DNA from: Zizania palustris
Taxonomy: Eukaryota > Streptophyta > Magnoliopsida > Poales > Poaceae
DNA length: 64,000 bases
Direction: 5' to 3'
Assembly: GCA_019279435.1 (NCBI GenBank)
Contig: JAAALK010000289.1
Span: 49,107,164 to 49,171,163 of the forward strand
Within the stretch, counting starts at the first letter, position 1. Every line of letters begins with the position of its first letter. A program made the position numbers and the translations under genes. The notes under the pieces were generated by a model. That model did no database searches and was not told the origin of the DNA. It saw nothing but the letters and a program-made list of their open reading frames with translations. Shown here one piece after another: positions 23,938 to 35,282 of this stretch.

Positions 23938-24728
23938 TCACGGGCTCGGCGGAGAGGGTTGGTGCAGGGTAGTGGAGCTAGATGGTCCGGCGGGAGGGGC
24001 ACTGCGGGAGATCCTCTTGGGCCTAACTGTGGGGATCCAGAGTGACTTCCTCTTGTGAGGCAGAAGGGGAGCGACCTCCTCTAGGTCCTTCTGCAACTCC
24101 TCTATCGGCAATGAAGCTGTGCGGTGCAAGCGATGCCCTAGCGCAGAAGTTCGTTCTGCCGCCTCAACTCCTCTACTTCGGCGGCCAAGTGGTGCCCCTG
24201 CTGAACCTAGCGACGAAGGTCGGCGTTCTCGCGGTTCAAGCTCTCTGACGAGTGGCGATAATAGTCGATGGTGTCGTGCTGATTGTCTGCGTCAAGGATG
24301 GCCTCTGTGTGGAGATCGTCCATGGCCTCCAAGAGTCGCATGGTGCGGGCGATGGCGGAGTTGCGCTGGGAGAATGTGCTGACGTAGATGTTGCGATGGA
24401 TCCCTGGAGTGCGCATAGGCATGAAGCGGTAGGCGGTGTCGAGAAGCTAGCCGTCATAGACCAACCGCAGCTCAGCGAGGGCCTGAAGAGCGGCGCGCTG
24501 GCTGGCCACCACGAAGGAAGGTCCTCGGACTCCATGGGTGTAGAACACGGGCTGCGTGGTGGAGGGGCGGATGACGACTGTGACCTCGCAATAGCTCTTG
24601 TTCACATCGGGAAAGATCCCGTGGAACGCGGGCTCGTGCTCGAACCCGAGGAAGTTGACGAGCATGCAGAGCTCACGAACGAACCCAGCCTCGTCGCGGA
24701 GAGTGCCACTCATGGTATGGACCAGCAT
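23938..24728 (-). pseudogene. Gag-like ORF of unknown family, grass retroelement
   Basis: The minus-strand frame from 24728 reads MLVHTMSGTLRDEAGFVREL, then MLVNFLGFEHEPAFHGIFP and VIRPSTTQPVFYTHGVRGPS. After a stop near 24450 it continues with IARTMRLLEAMDDLHTEAIL and then a Pro/Ser/Arg-rich C-terminus (PLLPHKRKSLWIPTVRPKRI). I recognise this only as a type of protein seen repeatedly in grass repeats, with no assigned function. Its place directly downstream of a PBS suggests a gag-like role. Confidence 0.4.
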
Positions 24729-24847
24729 CTACAAAAGAGAGAATTTTTTGTAAAAGTTCTGAAAGATGAGGTAGTAAGTAATTTGTAAGAAAATACGGTT
24801 AATATAAGTCCTAGGGTCAGGTCTGTTTGGCTTCCTACAATCAAGTC

Positions 24848-24860
24848 GACTTTGATACCA
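24848..24860 (-). promoter_or_regulatory. Primer-binding site
   Basis: The minus strand reads TGGTATCAAAGTC three bases from the LTR end, similar to tRNA-Met-type PBS sequences with one change from TGGTATCAGAG. Confidence 0.6.
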
Positions 24861-24863
24861 TCT

Positions 24864-27800
24864 TGTAACGCCCAGATTTAATAAATCTAGACCTTTATTG
24901 AAATTCCATAGAAAATCAATAAATCAAGACGTTCATCACACGACCGCGCAAATTACGACAAGCATTCATGGTTCGTAGACCATACTAGTACAAAAGTGTT
25001 AGAATAAAAGAGAAACTAATAAAATAAAGATCCTAGATGAACGCCTCCTTCCAGTCTCACCTTGACTGGGTCGCTACTCCAGACCTTCATCCTCCTCGTA
25101 GTAGACGGGCTCTGGTGGTGTAAGTCAACGGGGGTGAGTACAATCGTACTCAGCAAGCCACCGGATGCAAATACAATGCAGAGTAATAACAAGGAAGGTA
25201 GTGGCTAATTTTTGCGGAAAGGCATAATTGTAAAGCAATTAAATGTGATCAAGTTATTAATACAGAAATGTAAACATGTGTATGCATCATCTTCTAACTC
25301 AAGGGGTACAGTCAGCCCACCCTCGCTCAACAGTCCTTACATGCCATGAATAACTCAACCATTCAAACAATTGTAAACTAACTGTGAGAAGTCACACAAC
25401 CCGCCCTTGACCGTGGGCTCGGCTTTTCGAAAAGATTAAAACTCTGATCAGAGGTGTACCACTGTACCCACAAGGCACGCACTCATCCCATACACCAAAG
25501 TGTAACGAGATGACCCATACCACGGGAACTCGTGCCAAAACCTTCCATATGGACCGCCTCGACCCGACAGCACCCTCTTATGGGTTTCATATGGTGCCCC
25601 GACACGTCGAACCAACACCATACCCCCCCTTGAGCCACGTCGGTACAAGTCACCCGCATGTTGCCCCTTGCCCCCTCCACTATGGTGCATCGAGTCGGTT
25701 TGTTCCATACTTCCGATTAGGACTTACCCATTAGACTTGTGGTTAGTACGGAAGTGCTTTGCAACAGATCCCACAGACCGGTCCTTATAGTGCCCCGGGT
25801 GCGACCAACCAATGCCCTAGCTTGCACCCGGAACCCACCATACTTATAACATAGCCAACTCCAACAGAGTCCAGAGACGAAAATAACGGGGAAATACATA
25901 TAGTAGAATCCATCTATCTACGACTCATTCTTTTTATCCTATAGCAGTTGTGTCAGTACATTGGACACTAGCTAATATAATATTGTAGAGTGACAAGGAG
26001 TTTAGGCTCAATAAGCATGGCTTGGGTTTACACACAAGGACGGGGATCTAATAAATATAGTGTAAGGCTTGAGATTAGACTAATGCAATATTATCCTATG
26101 AGTTATAGCAATAATTTATTAAAACATGGGCTCAATGATGATCAAAATGGAGGTTGTGACTTGCCTTGCTCAGCGAAGGGTGACGGTGGAACCTCGGGGT
26201 AATACTCCGGCTCCTCGACGATCTCGTAGTCTTCTCGATACGGAAAAATTAAACATAACATTCAATAAACAAATAAAAACATTACAACATATACATGCAA
26301 GTGTAGGGTCTTAAATGAGGGAACACCCCCTTAATATTCTGAATGTATTAAAAGTTAATACCTTAAGAATTTTCCTGATTTATTTCATGAATTATCAACT
26401 TATCCCTAAGGGGTTTTTATTCATTTATTTTAATAAGAATATTTTTTGCTAAAGTAACATATTGTTTTTATGGCTTAAGAATGTAGAGAATAAAATGCTG
26501 AATTTAACAAAATTTGAATGGTGAAATTTGGAGTTAAATGAGCAAGTTATGAATTTTCAAAGTTTAAATCAATTTCTGATTTTTATTTTAAACAGGAAAT
26601 AGTCTCTGGTCCACGGTGAACCAGGTTCACCATGAACCCGTGACTGTGCGCGTGGACCTGATTGCCCAGATTCGTTCGATCAAGATCCAAAGGCTGGAGG
26701 CGAGGTGGGGGATTTAAGTGACAGCGGACGGTCGAGATTAAAAGGGACCGAACCGGTACGCGTGGACGCATGAGATCGAGCCGGGTTTTAAATAGAGATC
26801 AACGGTCGAGAGGGCTCCGTACCGGTTTGACCGGATGGATGGCCCGGATTAAACCCGTGTGGGTTATAATCCTAGCCCTCCATCTCGGATCGAACGGACG
26901 CGAGCGCGTCCGGCACGACACGCATTAAGGGGGCTAGTACCCCCTTAGTTCCTGACTCCGGTGGGCTCGGGCACGGCGGCGACGGCGACCGCAAGGGGGC
27001 TAGGCCCTAGATCTCGATGGAAATGGAAAGAGGAGAGGAAGGGGGTTCTACCCGTAGTTGCGGCGGCGACGATGGGCGTCCAACGGTGACCTGCGGCGAG
27101 GGTAGACAACGGAGGGTGTTTGGTTGGGTGACGACGACGGCGATCTGGTGGTCCTTACGGCCAACGGAGGGGAGACCGAGGTAGGGTGGGTGAAGGTGGT
27201 CCTGGAGGTGGCGACGGCGTGGACGGAGGAGGCCCGAGGCGACGGCGAGCGGCAGCCGGAGGTGGAGCAGGAGAGAAAACCGAAAACCGGGCGGGGCGCT
27301 CTGGTTTCGCTCTGGCACGGGCTACGACGGTGTGGGCAGAGGGCGGTGCTCGGAGGGGATTAAATAGGAGGGGTCACCGGCGTAAGAAAGAAAGGGAACC
27401 GAGGGTTCCCACGATCTCCGGCGAGGTTCCATTTTCTCGGATATGCTTCCATTATCACGATTACGCGTTGGCCAAAGATGGAAGGTGGTCACCGGCGTTC
27501 GGGGAAGGGAGTTCGGGGCGAATCCGGGCGAATCGAGACGGCCGGCGGTGAGAAATGGAAGGTGGGGGTCGCCGGTATGGAAGGGGGATCCTCTTCCAAT
27601 GAAGAAGACGGACCCGACAGGTGGCCCCCACCTGTCGGTGTGTGAGCGCGAGGAGAAGGGTGCCGACAGGCGGGCCCGGGGTGTCACTGGCGGAGGGAGG
27701 TGCTAACGAGGCTGACGGGTGGGCCAGGCTGAGGCCGGTGTGGGGAGGAGAGAGGGTTGCGAGCGCTGACAGGCGGACCCCACATGTCAGCGTCACATGG

Positions 27801-28122
27801 CTTGGACTGGGCTGGGCTGGGACAGATTGGGGGTTTGCGGCCCAATAGGATTTAAAATGCTTTTCTTAATTAAAATAATTCCAGTTATTTATTTATTTGA
27901 TTAAAGGTTGAATCACTGTTGATAAAAATTTATAAAAATTCCTAAAATTAGATCTTGGCCACTAGATTCCACCATAAATTTCTCAAGTTAAAATTTGAAG
28001 TATTCTCCTTTGTTTGGCTTTAATAGGGTTCTTTTAGTATTTTTCTAATTAAATAAATTCTTTGTATTCCAGAAAATTCATTTTCTTTATTTTATTTATT
28101 TTTTAATTCTTGGGATGTTACA
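24864..28122 (-). repeat. 3.26-kb LTR
   Basis: Bounded by TGTAACGCCC (24864) and GGGATGTTACA (28122). It contains GTGAGTACAATCGTACTCAG near 25135 and a GC-rich segment at 26880-27850 with CCCACCTGTCGG-type motifs common in grass promoters. Open frames in the GC-rich part are compositional and not supported as genes. Confidence 0.7.
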
Positions 28123-28189
28123 ATATATTCCTCTCATCTTCAATCTGCTCTGATCGTTCGTCAGCACCTTTAATTTTAGACACTTGTGC

Positions 28190-29330
28190 GAATCCAACAA
28201 ATTTCAGTCAGCCAAAACCGATGGAAGTTAGATTAATATCGATGAAAGAAGTTAACTTCCGTTGGCAAAACACTAACTTCCATCGGCTTTTGACCGACGG
28301 AAGCGTATTAACGGAAAATGACTAATTTCCGTCGGTCGTCGATGAAAATTAATTAACTTCCATCGGCTACGCGTGGCCAGCGGAAGTTAGCAGGAAATTA
28401 CTAACTTCCGTCGGCTAGACCTGGCCGACGGAAGTTATTAGTCTTTAACTTTCGTCAACTGACCATAGCCGTCAAAAGTAGAGCTGGGACTTGGGCCGAC
28501 CCAAAGCACGTAGGTTCAGCCCGCGCAAAGCACGACCCAGTATGGCCCACGGATAGGGCGGGCCGACATGGCTCGTACAAGGGTCGGACATGGGTATGGA
28601 GGTTAGGCCTGATGGGTGGCACGGGTATGACCTGTAGAGTGGACTGTGCCTGGGCTAGCCTGGCATGGAAATGCCCATAGGCTAAGAAATCCTATGCGTC
28701 CACAGCCATAGGAAGGAGACCTATTATTAAAAATGAAAAAGTCTACAAATTACTATTTGAATATACCTTACTATATATCATGCGTAGGATAAACTCAAAT
28801 TTGAGTCATTCATATGCATGACAAATAAAAATAAAAATATATATGCTCGAGAGTAAAGAAAGTAGTATTAATGAACTAGTATCTAAATTATTAATGAAAT
28901 TTCTTTTCCCCTAATTTTTAGAGGTTGTTTGAATTAGAATTTTCATTATTCAAAGATAAATTAAATAAATATTTTCATAATCCTAGTAAGAGACAATCTA
29001 ACAATGTTACAAAGTTAGGGCCGTTTCTAGGCCGGCCCGACTCATCTAGGCCTGACGTGCTTTGGGTCCTATCTGGGCTTGGCGAACACTACTTCGAACC
29101 AACCCGATATAGCCCATAAATTTATCGGTTCGAAACGACCCGACTCATTTTAGGTCATGACCCGAAGGGGCCGCCCCGGTCCAAGTCTAACTCTAGTCAG
29201 AAGTTAGTATTTTTTGGGTTCACCCATATCATTCACATTCATATCCACAAACATAATCACATATTCACAATTATATACGCATACACAAACGCATTCACAC
29301 GTTTAAAATCACATCGATCCACGAACATAT
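28190..29330. mobile_element. Second copy of AACTTCCGTCGGC CACTA terminal region
   Basis: 28190-28470 tracks 11480-11800 in the same orientation (for example CCGATGGAAGTTAG then GAAGAAGTTAACTTCCGT). The family's CACATTCA-rich stretch resumes at 29220. The CACTA tip is lost. A hAT-like element occupies 28479-29195. Confidence 0.65.
28471..29203. mobile_element. hAT-like non-autonomous element, 717 bp
   Basis: The insert at 28479-29195 has imperfect inverted ends TAGAGCTGGGACTTGG and TAGAGTTAGACTTGG. The flanking 8-bp duplication is GTCAAAAG (28471-28478) and GTCAGAAG (29196-29203), with one mismatch. It has GC-rich arms with GGCCCGAC motifs and an AT-rich core and no transposase. Confidence 0.75.
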
Positions 29331-29704
29331 ACCGCATGCATGATATGCCTAATGCATTGTTATCGTTCGTTCCTATCTTAATCCTGCAACTAAACTAGCG
29401 CAGAAACACCGATTACAACACCAGTCTCTCTAACATTTGATTTAATCACATGGTTTACATCGTCTCGTCTGTTTTATATTATAATATATTTGATTTTTAA
29501 AGTCAAAAATCTCTAACATTTGCTAGTTTTATAAAAAAGATATATATATCATTAATTATACAATTAAACTAGTTTCAATAATTTAACAGTGTGTTTACTT
29601 AACATTGTGTATTTTAATATATTTTTCTTTAAACTCAGTTAAAATTTAAGAAATTTAATTTTAAAAAGTCAAACAATACAAAGAGGGAGTAGCTAGCGCT
29701 TTTA
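29331..29704. other. AT-rich intergenic DNA
   Basis: No gene, RNA or element boundary was recognised. Confidence 0.5.
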
Positions 29705-29871
29705 GGACATATTTATTTCAGCTTACGATTATAACAATTCAGCTTACAGAAAAAATCTAGATTGAACCAGTTTATTAGAGTAATAAGCTAGCTTAATAAG
29801 CTGACATGCTTATTTTGGCTTGTAAAAATAAGATGAATTATTATAATCTTAAACTGAAATAAATAGACATC
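29705..29871. mobile_element. MITE-like inverted repeat
   Basis: GGACATATTTATTTCAGCTT at the left matches the reverse complement of the right end (GATGTCTATTTATTTCAG), and the inner arms also pair (ATTATAA). About 167 bp. A target duplication is not clear. Confidence 0.55.
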
Positions 29872-30107
29872 AATAATTGCTTCATCAATTAATTCAATCC
29901 AGGGAGAGGTAGACCAGAGACAAGAAAAGAGTAGAATGAAGCATAATTGACAAATAAATCTCTGTCTCCAACTGGGAGACGTTCTGAATTCCGAACCAAA
30001 CGAAAGAGATCAATAAACTTAGTTTAATTTAATCCGGGCTTATCTAATTGAAAGATGCTAGCTACACCAACCATTTCTATCATGGTACAAGTCCAATAAT
30101 TGTATAT

Positions 30108-30333
30108 GGTCAGCAACGATTTTTTTTGAAATAATATTTTTTTTAAAAAAAATTCAAATATGTATGTCAAATTCAAAAAATTGCAAAACTAATAGGCAGT
30201 CGACATTTGAAGTGTCGACTAGAGCTGACGTGACATCCAGTCGGCACTTCAAGTACCGATTGCCTATTAGTTTTGCAAATTTTTGAAATCGACGTACATA
30301 TTTGATTTTTTTTAAAAAAAATCGGTCAGCAAC
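30108..30333. mobile_element. MULE-type MITE, 206 bp
   Basis: The element at 30118-30323 has terminal inverted repeats of about 85 bp; the arms include GCAAAACTAATAGGCA and its complement. It is flanked by a perfect 10-bp direct repeat GGTCAGCAAC (30108-30117, 30324-30333). Long TIRs with a 9-10 bp duplication are typical of Mutator-like MITEs. Confidence 0.8.
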
Positions 30334-30980
30334 TACATGCCCGTAGGACTCAGAACAAATTAATTTTTAAGCAGCATATTTCTTTTCATGTGTTGGTATC
30401 ACAATAAGAAACGTGCATGATCATCTGCTCGACTAAGTTTCACAATATTACCAAGCATACATATCTATATACATATAAATATAGTTCACACTCTTGCAAA
30501 TGAAACATGAAACGAAAAACTCTCTTGAATGCCATAGGAAGGATTCTGAATCTTTCCTCGATTGTATTAAGTTGCGTGTAACAAATAATTTAACCTAAAA
30601 AATTAAGCCGACAGTAAAAGACAAAAAAATCGCTTTACATTATAACACTCCTCTCTCACATGAGACTTTAAAGTTATGTTTGGATAGAGGGATAACCCAT
30701 TATTAAGATGGGGTGATCCTATTTCTGAAGATGTTTAGATGGAAGACAAGTAGAATGAGATGATTGCTAGAGGGGAATATTCGTTCTAGATTTAGAACGA
30801 GTTTGTACATGAGAACTAATAGAATGGGCTCATCCCACTTAAGTGTGAGAGAATGGCATATGTAGCATATATACAAGATATCATATGATATATTGTCACA
30901 TCCTTTCAATCAGACAAAATTATAAGATAGATATATTCTACTAACCAAGCAGAAAATAAATCCAACGTCATTCTCTCACA
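30334..30980. other. AT-rich intergenic DNA
   Basis: No gene was recognised. 30665-30960 may be part of a MITE split by the following Helitron, but I could not define its ends. Confidence 0.4.
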
Positions 30981-31508
30981 TCTTAACTATATTAAAGCGG
31001 GGACTTACTCGTCCGTCCGCACCGCGCGCAGCGCCTCCCTCCGCGCCTCCTCCGTTTTCATTGCCTGAATGCACGCATAAGCCGTTCACTCCATGCACTT
31101 GTACACGCAACCGCATGCATGCAGTTGGGCCAAAGCCCAATCAAGCAATAAATTATGAGAAATTACGAGAAGTAAATAAAAAAAGAAAAAGACTAAAATA
31201 AAAAATAAATTTGCATTTTAGTTTTTTAATTTCTATATTTTACATAGAAATACGAATTTTACGTAGATACCCTTAGATTTCTGAAAAATCACGTAGAAAC
31301 AAGAATTTTGCGCAGACATTCCTGATTTACGAAAAATCATACAAAAAATATGAATTTTACGTATCGGTCATTAGATTCACTGAATTTTGCATTCGTTTTT
31401 CCATTTCAGCAATATTATTTTAGCAAGATTCATAATGATGCAATATATTAAATATTGATATTATCATTAAAAATAAAATTCCGTTGCAAAGCACGTGCAT
31501 CTAACTAG
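30981..31508 (+). mobile_element. Helitron-like element, 528 bp
   Basis: It starts TCTTAACTATATTAAAGCGG after an A and ends CATCTAACTAG before a T. A short GCACGTGC palindrome lies about 10 bases before the CTAG end. A 5' TC, 3' hairpin plus CTRR, and A/T insertion are Helitron hallmarks. It is non-autonomous. Confidence 0.65.
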
Positions 31509-31656
31509 TGCAAATGGAATGAGCATGTCCCCTCGTTTTTAGGAATGAGCTCGTTTTGATTCTAAAGCGAATATTTCTCAAGAGATCATTATGTCCTACC
31601 TATCTCCCATATCACTCTAAATCTATCGAAATATCCTTCGATTCATACACACACGC

Positions 31657-32422
31657 TTAAGGTTTGTTTGAAAACGTGGGGATAAAAAAACGTAGGATTA
31701 GAATACTCTGTACAAATGAATACTACATGAATCATAAACATAGAAATATTGAAAATAATGTGTTTGGATGGATCTAGGAAATAACCATGTAGTAAGAGAA
31801 GAGAGACAAAAAGAGAAAATGCATTGGACTCCTCAAAGGAAAAATAAAAGAGAAAATTGATAATTTGACATCGTTAAGTTTGGGCTTCGATTATTTGTCA
31901 CCCTAAATTTTGGCTTCGATAAAATGCCACCATAAACTTTATCCTACTTGATTTTTTGCCATTCCATCCTAATTTATTTCATTTCTCATTTTTCTCTTCA
32001 TAAAAAATACCAATCTACGTTATCAAAAAACATTTCCTCGCTATACGTAAACGTGTTGTTGTCATTTTCTAATCGAAGGGATAAAATAAGAAAGATAGAT
32101 TGGTCTTTTTTTAGAGAGAAAAAAATGAGAATTGAGTTAAAATATGATAAAATGGCAAAAAAATCAAGTAGTATAAAGTTTAGGGTGACATTTTATCGAA
32201 GCCAAAGTTTAGGATGACAAATAATTGAAGCTCAAACTTATCGATAGCAAATTATCAATTTAGGTTTGAGATCATGTTCAAATTTCCTATGGAATTGGGT
32301 GGAGGAAAGCAAGGAATATTTGAAACTCCAATCCTATCCCAAATAAGCTAGATAGGAAAACTTCAAAAAGATTTGAATACTTTAAAATTCATACAACATT
32401 CCTCCAATCAAATGATCCCTTA
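31657..32422. mobile_element. Harbinger/Tourist-like MITE with nested MITE
   Basis: A TTA at 31657-31659 and 32420-32422 flanks imperfect ends (AGGTTTGTTTGA and GGGATCATTTGA). The interior carries a second inverted-repeat element at 31854-32262. The right edge lies only 120 bp before the PPR start codon. Confidence 0.55.
31854..32262. mobile_element. Inverted-repeat MITE, about 409 bp
   Basis: The two halves pair over roughly 200 bp: AAATTGATAATTTG at the left, and the complement of CAAATTATCAATTT at the right. GGCTTCGATAAAATG motifs occur in both arms. It is close to a perfect foldback. The target duplication is not evident. Confidence 0.7.
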
Positions 32423-32507
32423 AAGTCGGAGAGGCCGCTCATTGGAATTGAAGGCCAAGCCAGCCCAACATTCTGCCCATTACCTCCTCTGGCCCGAGCG
32501 ACCTAGC

Positions 32508-32541
32508 CGCCGCCGCCGCCGCCGCCGTCGCCGTCGCTGCC
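32508..32541 (+). repeat. CCG trinucleotide repeat in the PPR 5' leader
   Basis: A (CCG)n-type run, interrupted by CCGTCG units, ends directly at the start codon. Such runs are common in grass 5' UTRs. Confidence 0.85.
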
Positions 32542-35282
32542 ATGCTCGCCCACCTCCGGAGATCGTTCCGACCTCTCCACTGCCTGCCCAACACCGTCCT
32601 CGCCTCCTCCGACCCCGCCTCCGCCTTCGCCTTCGCCTTTTATTCGTGAGATATCTTCGCTTTCCCCAACCCCTTTTCTTTCTTTTAGGGCGTGTTGCTC
32701 AAAACCGATGCCATAAATTCCTTCGCTTCTACATGTTGTGCAGGGTCTGCAGTTCACATTTCGAGGCATCCTCGTTTGCATCATGTAAGATTTCTCTTCC
32801 CCTGTTTTGCATCCCAAGTTTCCCTTAATCATTTGATCGATCGATTGATGCATTTGTTTTACCTCATAGCAGCTTGGTACACCAGGCATGCTGCCAGAGA
32901 TTTTTCCACAAAAGCAAACAACAGAGATGCCACTGGTCGAGGGTATCAACACAGGGAGTTCAAACCAACTACACCCGTCAAGGTGATTGTAAAGATTAAA
33001 CTGTGGGTAGCCCATCAAAGGCACTGGTTACAGCTACGGGGCAGGAAAATTGTTTTTCTCATAGTATTGTTATACTGTTTCGACGTACTAGAGCGCAAGA
33101 GTCGGCAGCTCATAATTGTCGAAGTTCCGTAGCCTGGCTGTTGCGGCGGCTTCCTTGGCGCCAGGTGCGGCGGCAGCCTCACCGCCCTCCATCAGAGCTG
33201 CCGGTGATGAACATAGGGGTATCATGGGAATTTACAGAATAAAAAAACAAGAAATGGATTAAAGTTAGATGAAAATGGATAGTGGGGAAAATCTGCAACC
33301 CATACTATAAACTTTGGGATATATCTGTAAGGCACAAAAATTTTGGGGCAATTCTTCAAGTGTACGTCAACTTTGGGGTATATGTGCAACCTCCCCGTTT
33401 TCACTAAGGGATTTTTTCCTTGTACACCATACAATGGATTTTCCTTGTTGCTCCCCTTAGGGAGTAAGGGCTTTATGTTCAACCTGTTTCATCGCTGATC
33501 CACCCACAGTTTCACTAAGCTTTCAATAATTCCATTTGGTATGATGGTTCTGTTTTTGTCTATATCAAGACTCTTGTCTCATTGGACTGCGTATGTTTAC
33601 CTTCACAGTCCTCTCCTAGAGTTATACAAAGCTGGATGATTGATTATTGGACAAACTGACTTTGAGTTGCAGGATGATGATGCTATCATCGACCGCATAC
33701 AGAATAGTATGAAGGAATCGAAACAAGGGCCAGTTGGAAAAAATCTGTCATCAGCGGAGAAAAAGAAATTTCTTGTCAACACTGTATGTACTGATATTAT
33801 TTCATACTATTAGTTCTCAAATTCAAAATTTTCTGACTTACTGTTTGACTTTATCAAGTTTACATGATAATTAGTTCTTTGTTGGTAGGTTCTATCACAT
33901 TCACATGTTATTAAGATTCATAGGATTTGTGAAAACATATTGACAATGATTTCGAGGATGTATGAAATTTTGAAGGATGATGGTGAAAGTGTTTTATATT
34001 CAGTTTATCATGCACCTAAATAATAAGCTGTTTCCAAGCCATATCCTTGCGACCTTGCCTAGTTGCCTCCTTGGTGATGGCTGTCGGCAGATAAACTATT
34101 TCTACTTGTAATTAGCTAGCAGCTTGGTTTCTAAAATATTGCAATATAGGTCAAGGCACATCTCTTGGTTCCGGTGATGAAATGACTCATGAAATGCGGT
34201 ATTAGCATTCTTGTAAATCAAGATAAGAAAAATGGAAATTTGGTATGTTCTTATGTGCTAAAACTATGTCTGTCATTATGGTAAATTCTGGATAAACAAA
34301 GACCAGCTGTTTCTCTTGAAAACTTTGAAGAGAAGTTTGTGATAATTACTGACAGATAAATATCAATCTACGTATATTCACTAACTACTGGAACTTTTAA
34401 ATTACAGTTCTTTGACCTCGATGATTCAAAAGAAGCTGTTTACAACACCCTTGATGCTTGGGTTGCCTTTGAGCAGGATTTTCCTGTGGCCTTGATAAAG
34501 CAAGCACTTCAAGCTCTTGAAAAGGAGGAGCAATGGCATAGAATTGTCCAAGTTCGGTACATACTACAAATCATTTTATTTCATTGTGTTTATCTTTCGA
34601 ACAACCCTGAAAAAATATTGGCTAACCACATTATTAGGTAATAAAATGGATGTTGAGCAAAGGCCAAGGAAATACGATCAAAACATATGAGCAATTAGTG
34701 TGTGCACTTGAGAAGGACAATAGGGCGGAGGAAGCGTGTAGAATCTGGGAGGACAAAATAGCCACCCAAGACCTTCGTTCAGTTCCGTGGAATTTTTGCA
34801 ATCTTATGTTTGGTATTTACTACAGAAATAATAAGCTAGACATGCTTATCAAGGTATGGATCTCAAGTCTTTGTCTGTGAATACTTTTTGTTCAATTGTT
34901 CTTTTACCTGAAGCTGACAATCATCAAAACAAGTTGATGGTTCTTCAGAGATTTATCATGCAGCTCAGTCTTGTACAAATTTTCATATTATGATAAAAAC
35001 CTACTTATGTGGATTACCTCTCCCTGTTTTTGCTGATGATTTTAGCTCTTCAAAAATCTTGAAGCATGCGGTCGTAAATTTCGAAGCAAAGATATTTTCC
35101 GGAAAGTTGAAGATGCTTATGAAATGCTTGGTTTAACAGAGGAGAAAAAGGAAATGCTTGAAAAATATAAGGATTTGTACAACATGCCACCGAGTATTGC
35201 TAATATGAAAGTCTGGCAGTTGAAGAAGGCTGAGGAGAAAGCAAAATCCGGTAGCAATGTGGCGCCTGCTACTGTCAGCTGA
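32542..35282 (+). CDS. Small PPR protein, organelle-targeted (At4g18975-like)
   Basis: Seven exons join in frame: 32542-32645, 32744-32784, 32870-32982, 33673-33783, 34408-34551, 34638-34853, 35046-35282. The total is 966 nt, or 321 aa. Every intron is GT-AG; the fifth uses GTTCGG, a weak donor. Residues 1-63 are Arg/Ser-rich with few acids, consistent with a chloroplast or mitochondrial transit peptide. Residues about 124-180 (DAWVAFEQDFPVALIKQAL) precede two PPR-like helix-turn-helix units near 185-219 (KTYEQLVCALEKDNRAEEA) and 221-256. The C-terminus is Lys-rich. It resembles the short plant PPR proteins At4g18975 and At4g21190 (EMB1417); I cannot say which is the ortholog. PPR proteins generally bind organelle RNA; this one's target is unknown. 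The start codon is the first in-frame ATG after the CCG run. The gene looks intact. Confidence 0.85.

Larger units (their letters stand above)
23921..28122 (-). mobile_element. Large-LTR retrotransposon, minus strand, 5' part only
   Basis: The LTR lies at 24864-28122 and a primer-binding site at 24848-24860, with a degraded open frame leftward to about 23940. It stops abruptly at the Tat element, so pol and the 3' LTR are missing. LTR ends TGTAACGCCC and GGGATGTTACA are well-formed inverted repeats. No pol domain is visible, so lineage is uncertain; a LARD-like or Gypsy element is likely. Confidence 0.65.

Noticed and set aside
27007..27848. Overlapping frames of about 75-120 codons in GC-rich DNA
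   Set aside because: Inside the 3.26-kb LTR, on both strands, with compositional sequence and no motif.
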